The notes under the pieces were generated by a model. That model saw only the letters and a program-made list of their open reading frames with translations. It ran no database searches and was not told the DNA's origin. A program made the translations under genes and the position numbers. A DNA stretch of 64,000 bases from Opisthocomus hoazin (lineage: Eukaryota; Chordata; Aves; Opisthocomiformes; Opisthocomidae): positions 21,430,417 to 21,494,416 of the forward strand of contig NC_134415.1 of assembly GCF_030867145.1 (NCBI RefSeq), read 5' to 3'. Positions 60,225-64,000 of this stretch are shown here, piece after piece (position 1 is the first letter of the stretch; each line of letters opens with the position of its first letter).

Positions 60225-63200
60225 TGTGGGTGCGTGCCTGCCTGTGCTGCCTGCAAGCTGATGTGAGCATTCTGAAGAGCAGCAATTGCAATTTTGTGAT
60301 AGCGCTCTATGGCACAGGCATTTTCTTTCACGTTAAATTCAGTCTCAGGTAAGACACTGAAGAGTCAGCAACTATGATACAGAGTATTAAGTCCTATCTG
60401 TGGTTTTAAGAATTTTGCTGTCACTTGCTTTTTCAGGAAGGCTTATACACATTAGCAAAAAGCAAACTGTTTCACTATGAAAAACTTCTAAGACACTGTT
60501 TGCCTAAATCCTATTATTTTTAACTTGAAACTCCCAAAACAGTTTGTTGTCTTAGAATGTGATTGACATGTTACAATGAGATGCACAAGCAATTAATGAA
60601 AAATTTACTGTTTCTTGCTATATACCATTGCTTCGTTATTTCTAGCTGTGAAATTGGACTGAGTTGGTGGAGTGAACAGACTTTCCAACAGGTAATTGAC
60701 TTCAAGAGAAGGCCTGGAATAATTTTAGCTGGCTGTTACATTGGGAATGAGTCTCCTTCCATTAATTAATCACTTTGGAGAGAATTTTTCTTTCTGAATA
60801 AACCCATTATTTTTAAACATATGACATTTAGCTGTATAAATAAGCTCTAGAACTGTGATTTAAAATGTGTGCTAACTGCAGGGACAGAATGCCACAGATA
60901 GCAGAGCCTCCTCTGCATTTTCTGGAGTGACTTCATCTTCTAATTACAAAGAAATGGGGGCAGGGAAATGAACTGACTTGTGATTTCACCCACTTATTGC
61001 CAGAACTTATTTACTTGCATGACCGTTGCATTTAAAGACACACACAAGGAGATATCAGCTGTGTACATAGAGAGGACCAAGGTGTACCCAAAGAAAAAAG
61101 AAGCATACCCAAAGAGGACAAAACCCAATCAAACCCCCCCAAAGATGCAACAAATTAGTCTTGCCAACACAGAGATGCTCCCTCGGGTTCAACTGGACCA
61201 GTCCAGTGAAATTCATTCACAGCTTTTTTCATTTTAAAAGTTGGTTTTCACAGTATGAGGCTTGAGCAGATGTTCTCTTCCAAACCTGGTTTTAACGTCT
61301 GAGGATATTACTACCCACGATGCTAACAAGAGGTTACAATCTCCCACATAATTTTATCTCAAGTGGATTGAGATTTCTCATCAACAGAGCTGGGTGGAAG
61401 CCTGCCTCCAATGGAGAAGCTGATTTTTAAAAAATCATCCCACTAGTAAAACAAACACTGAGTGTCTGGTAACACTTTCTGGCTGCAAGTCCAAAAAAAA
61501 AAAAGCCAAAGAAAACAATTTTTCATACAATGAACTATTAAATGCGCAACTCATTCCTGTATCTGACTAAGGGAATGGGAGTAGTCCTAGTGTTCATGGC
61601 CACAAAATGTTGTGGTGGTGAAAAGTTTATGTTGAGTTCCAGAGATTAAATACATTGATGGAGCATAGGTCCATTGTTTGCTGGGCCATGATGGTCCAGA
61701 TGCTGAGGTTAAAGTCTCTGAAAGCAGAACAGATGTACACTGATATGACTTCTTCAAGTATTCGCTACTACTCACAGTCACCTATAGGGCATGACCCTCA
61801 CCCAGCAGGGCCATTTTTAACCTGCCAGAGTTGCTCTACATTAGTTATTGAGAAGCACCAGTAAGTGAATACTGGCTTCAGACTCAGTCTGGACCACTTG
61901 GATTTTGCCTTTTCTCTCTCTCTGCTTTTTTTCTAGTCTTCTTACAAAGGAATAGTTCATACCCAAACAGTCCACCACACCTATCCAGGCTGAATTCAAC
62001 ATGAAGCAACTCTGCTGCAAGAATCAGCCCCTGCCACTTCTACCAAAGAAGAAACGTCATCCGTCGCAGCTGTATTAGTACTTCACTAGAAGTCACACAA
62101 CTACTTTCCATGCCTGGTATACACTAGCCCACAATGGACAGTAGTGCACATCGTTGGCAAATCCTCCAGATCCTTTACGGACTAGCAAATAGGCAAAGCA
62201 CTTGACCCACTGGCTGCAAACAGGCATGACATAGCTGTTAAAAATAAAAAGTCTCTGCTTTCTCAGGAATTAACGTGATGCTCCAGAGTGTACAATTAGA
62301 ACAAACATTAACATAATTATGTGTTTTAGGGGTCCCATCTCAAAGCAATGTTTTTCTAGTTATAGCACTTTGATACCTCTCCTACATTCAGCTACACACA
62401 AGGTATTAAACTGGGCCCAAGCCAGTAACAACAGGGGAGCCGTCCCGCCTGGCAGTCCCAGCAGTCTGCTCCATCAATTCCCACAAGCCTGTTAAGCAAC
62501 ACGCATAGGAAGAGAGCTGCAGCTGTAGCTCTGGCTGCACTTCACTCAGAAGGTATGCATTCACCCTTCCAAAACACCCAGTGCTTTATTAAAGCACTAG
62601 CTAAAAAAAAAAAGGGAAAAAAGAGAAAGAACCCAAAATTCATTAAATTCATTTAAACTTTTTTCAGTCACTGGGGAAGCTCTAGTCTGTGTGATGACTA
62701 CAAAGGCGATGCATCCAACAGCCTTGCCAAGCAACTTGAATGTGTCTGTACAAGATGAAAATTCAAACCTTTCCTACTTGAGCTATCACTCAAAGTGAAG
62801 CTAAAATTACAGCTTAACAAGCAGGTACACATGTTTTAGTTAGCAAATGAGGCAAGCAGGGCACATTATTTTTAGTTGCAGTGATGAGGAAAAGAGTGAA
62901 AAATAGAAGGAGGAAGGAAGGAAAAATTGTGTCTCAGTTTGGCTCAGGCTGCTGAAGTTTTAGCTAACATTGGCAGCATTTGGATACGACACGTCTCCTA
63001 ATGGCATTCAAGGAGTCTCTTGGACTGAATTATTGCTGTGCCTGTAATTATATCATAATTTTTTTTTAAATGACCTAGAAAGGAGTGATTGAACTCCCCC
63101 CAAACTTGCAAATTAATTGTGAATCGCTTTACTATGTGAGCCCACAGGACCAGGATGATCGTAAAACACTGCTTTCTCACCAAAATCCAATGTACATTAG

Positions 63201-64000
63201 CATGCATTTTCTTGTTGACTCCAAATGCTTTTCAGCTGAACCCACAGAGAACTTTCGAATTACTTATGACAAAATCTAGATGAACAACGAGCTGATTTTC
63301 TCTCTCTTAAATTATGGAAACAATCTGCCCAAACACAGCCATCATTCATCTTCCCTAATACCATACAATAATACGCCCATTGCAGGACTGCTAATTGGAC
63401 TCTTTAGTCTGCGACCTTAGACCCAAAGTTAGCCAAGTTTCCATTCTCTGCATTGTATCAACAAAACAGCTTTCCATAACACTGGATGATGGAAGAAGAC
63501 ATCTAATTTATCTTGCAGGTACACTGAACTCATTGCTGAACATATTAATGAAAGTCATAAATACATTCCTGCCTACCAAGAAGACTTAATTCCAGCAGAC
63601 TTATGGTTGTTGTTGTATGTTTTTCCTAAAGGCTGCTCGGTAAAAGTTCTCACCCATACAGCTTTAACTCTGCCCTCAACATATGTACAACACAAACACA
63701 GTCACAAGAGCATTAGGAATCAACAAGTTCCTGCCAGCACTTCTTGCAACATAGAAGACCATGACTGTGGATGTCAGAACTCTGTCCTGACCTCATCTTT
63801 TGGCACATTTTGCTCCAAAATGTCCATCCTTTGCCTTGACTAAGGTATATCCATCTATAGCAGCACTGAATTCAGATCACAGAAGCTAGACATTTTTGCT
63901 AGAATTTGATTTAAACTAGATTTGCTCTGGTAAACTGCTTATCATAAATAATGCAAGGCTGCCTTCTCAAAAAGATGTGGCAAATGTAAGCTGCTTTTCA
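60225..64000. other. Gene-poor intergenic stretch to window end
   Basis: No gene or major repeat is recognised. There are A-rich runs near 61493 and 62602, a (GGAA)n-like tract near 62908-62924 and an AT-rich block at 63.0-63.28 kb with homeodomain-type words. Open frames are short and featureless. Confidence 0.55.
63000..63285. promoter_or_regulatory. Candidate conserved non-coding element
   Basis: This AT-rich repeat-free block contains CTGTAATTATATCATAATTT, CAAATTAATTGTGAATCGC, CATTAGCATGCATTTTC (octamer-like) and a small hairpin GGAGTGATTGAACTCC. It is similar in character to the blocks at 28 and 56 kb. The call is from appearance only. Confidence 0.22.

Noticed and set aside
1-64000. 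tRNA, rRNA, CRISPR or bacterial-type systems
   Set aside because: No cloverleaf A/B-box pair, rRNA stretch or direct-repeat/spacer array was seen. The sequence is clearly vertebrate nuclear DNA.

Overview
This window looks like bird genomic DNA. It carries several CR1 retrotransposon tails ending in the avian 3' hallmark (repeats of the ATTCTGTGAT type), degraded MIR-like SINEs, and a full-length solo LTR of a type I recognise from bird genomes. Its single recognisable gene is a compact, vertebrate-type intron-containing gene. The CR1 and LTR types suit a neoavian rather than a galliform genome, but that is an impression from memory.

Region 1 (1 to about 5 kb) holds a CpG-island promoter and the gene MCFD2 on the plus strand. 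MCFD2 encodes a small secreted EF-hand protein that works with the lectin LMAN1 to export coagulation factors V and VIII from the ER. The coding exons are 1183-1325, 2053-2212 and 2731-2862 and give 144 residues with intact splice sites, signal peptide and two canonical EF-hand loops. A 3' UTR of about 1.4 kb ends at the only clear AATAAA signal, at 4246. The promoter is cut by the window edge. It is probably shared with a divergent gene to the left, which in mammals is TTC7A; that part is inference from remembered synteny.

Region 2 (about 5 to 64 kb) is intergenic, a gene desert on the 3' side of MCFD2. In mammals the next genes on this side are SOCS5, CRIPT and others. I see no further complete gene, no tRNA, no rRNA and no CRISPR array. 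The desert contains an ancient CR1 LINE (about 7.09-8.65 kb), two young CR1 3' tails in plus orientation (36.6 and 59.7 kb), three minus-oriented CR1 fragments (24.8, 49.6 and 53.1 kb), five MIR-like relics, two further old dispersed repeats, and a 1,120-bp solo LTR at 51,781-52,900 flanked by an ATTTG target-site duplication.

The items most worth a second look are: a coding-like but frame-broken segment at 17,950-18,274 whose family I do not recognise; a 63-codon candidate exon on the minus strand at 50,228-50,416 with a good splice donor; an 8-copy, roughly 47-bp periodic array inside the LTR; a perfect 13-bp inverted repeat at 16,655/16,694 and a 34-bp near-palindrome at 13,394; and several AT-rich, repeat-poor blocks dense in homeodomain- or FOX-type motifs that look like conserved non-coding elements. 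No alignment or database search was possible, so every conservation statement is a prediction.
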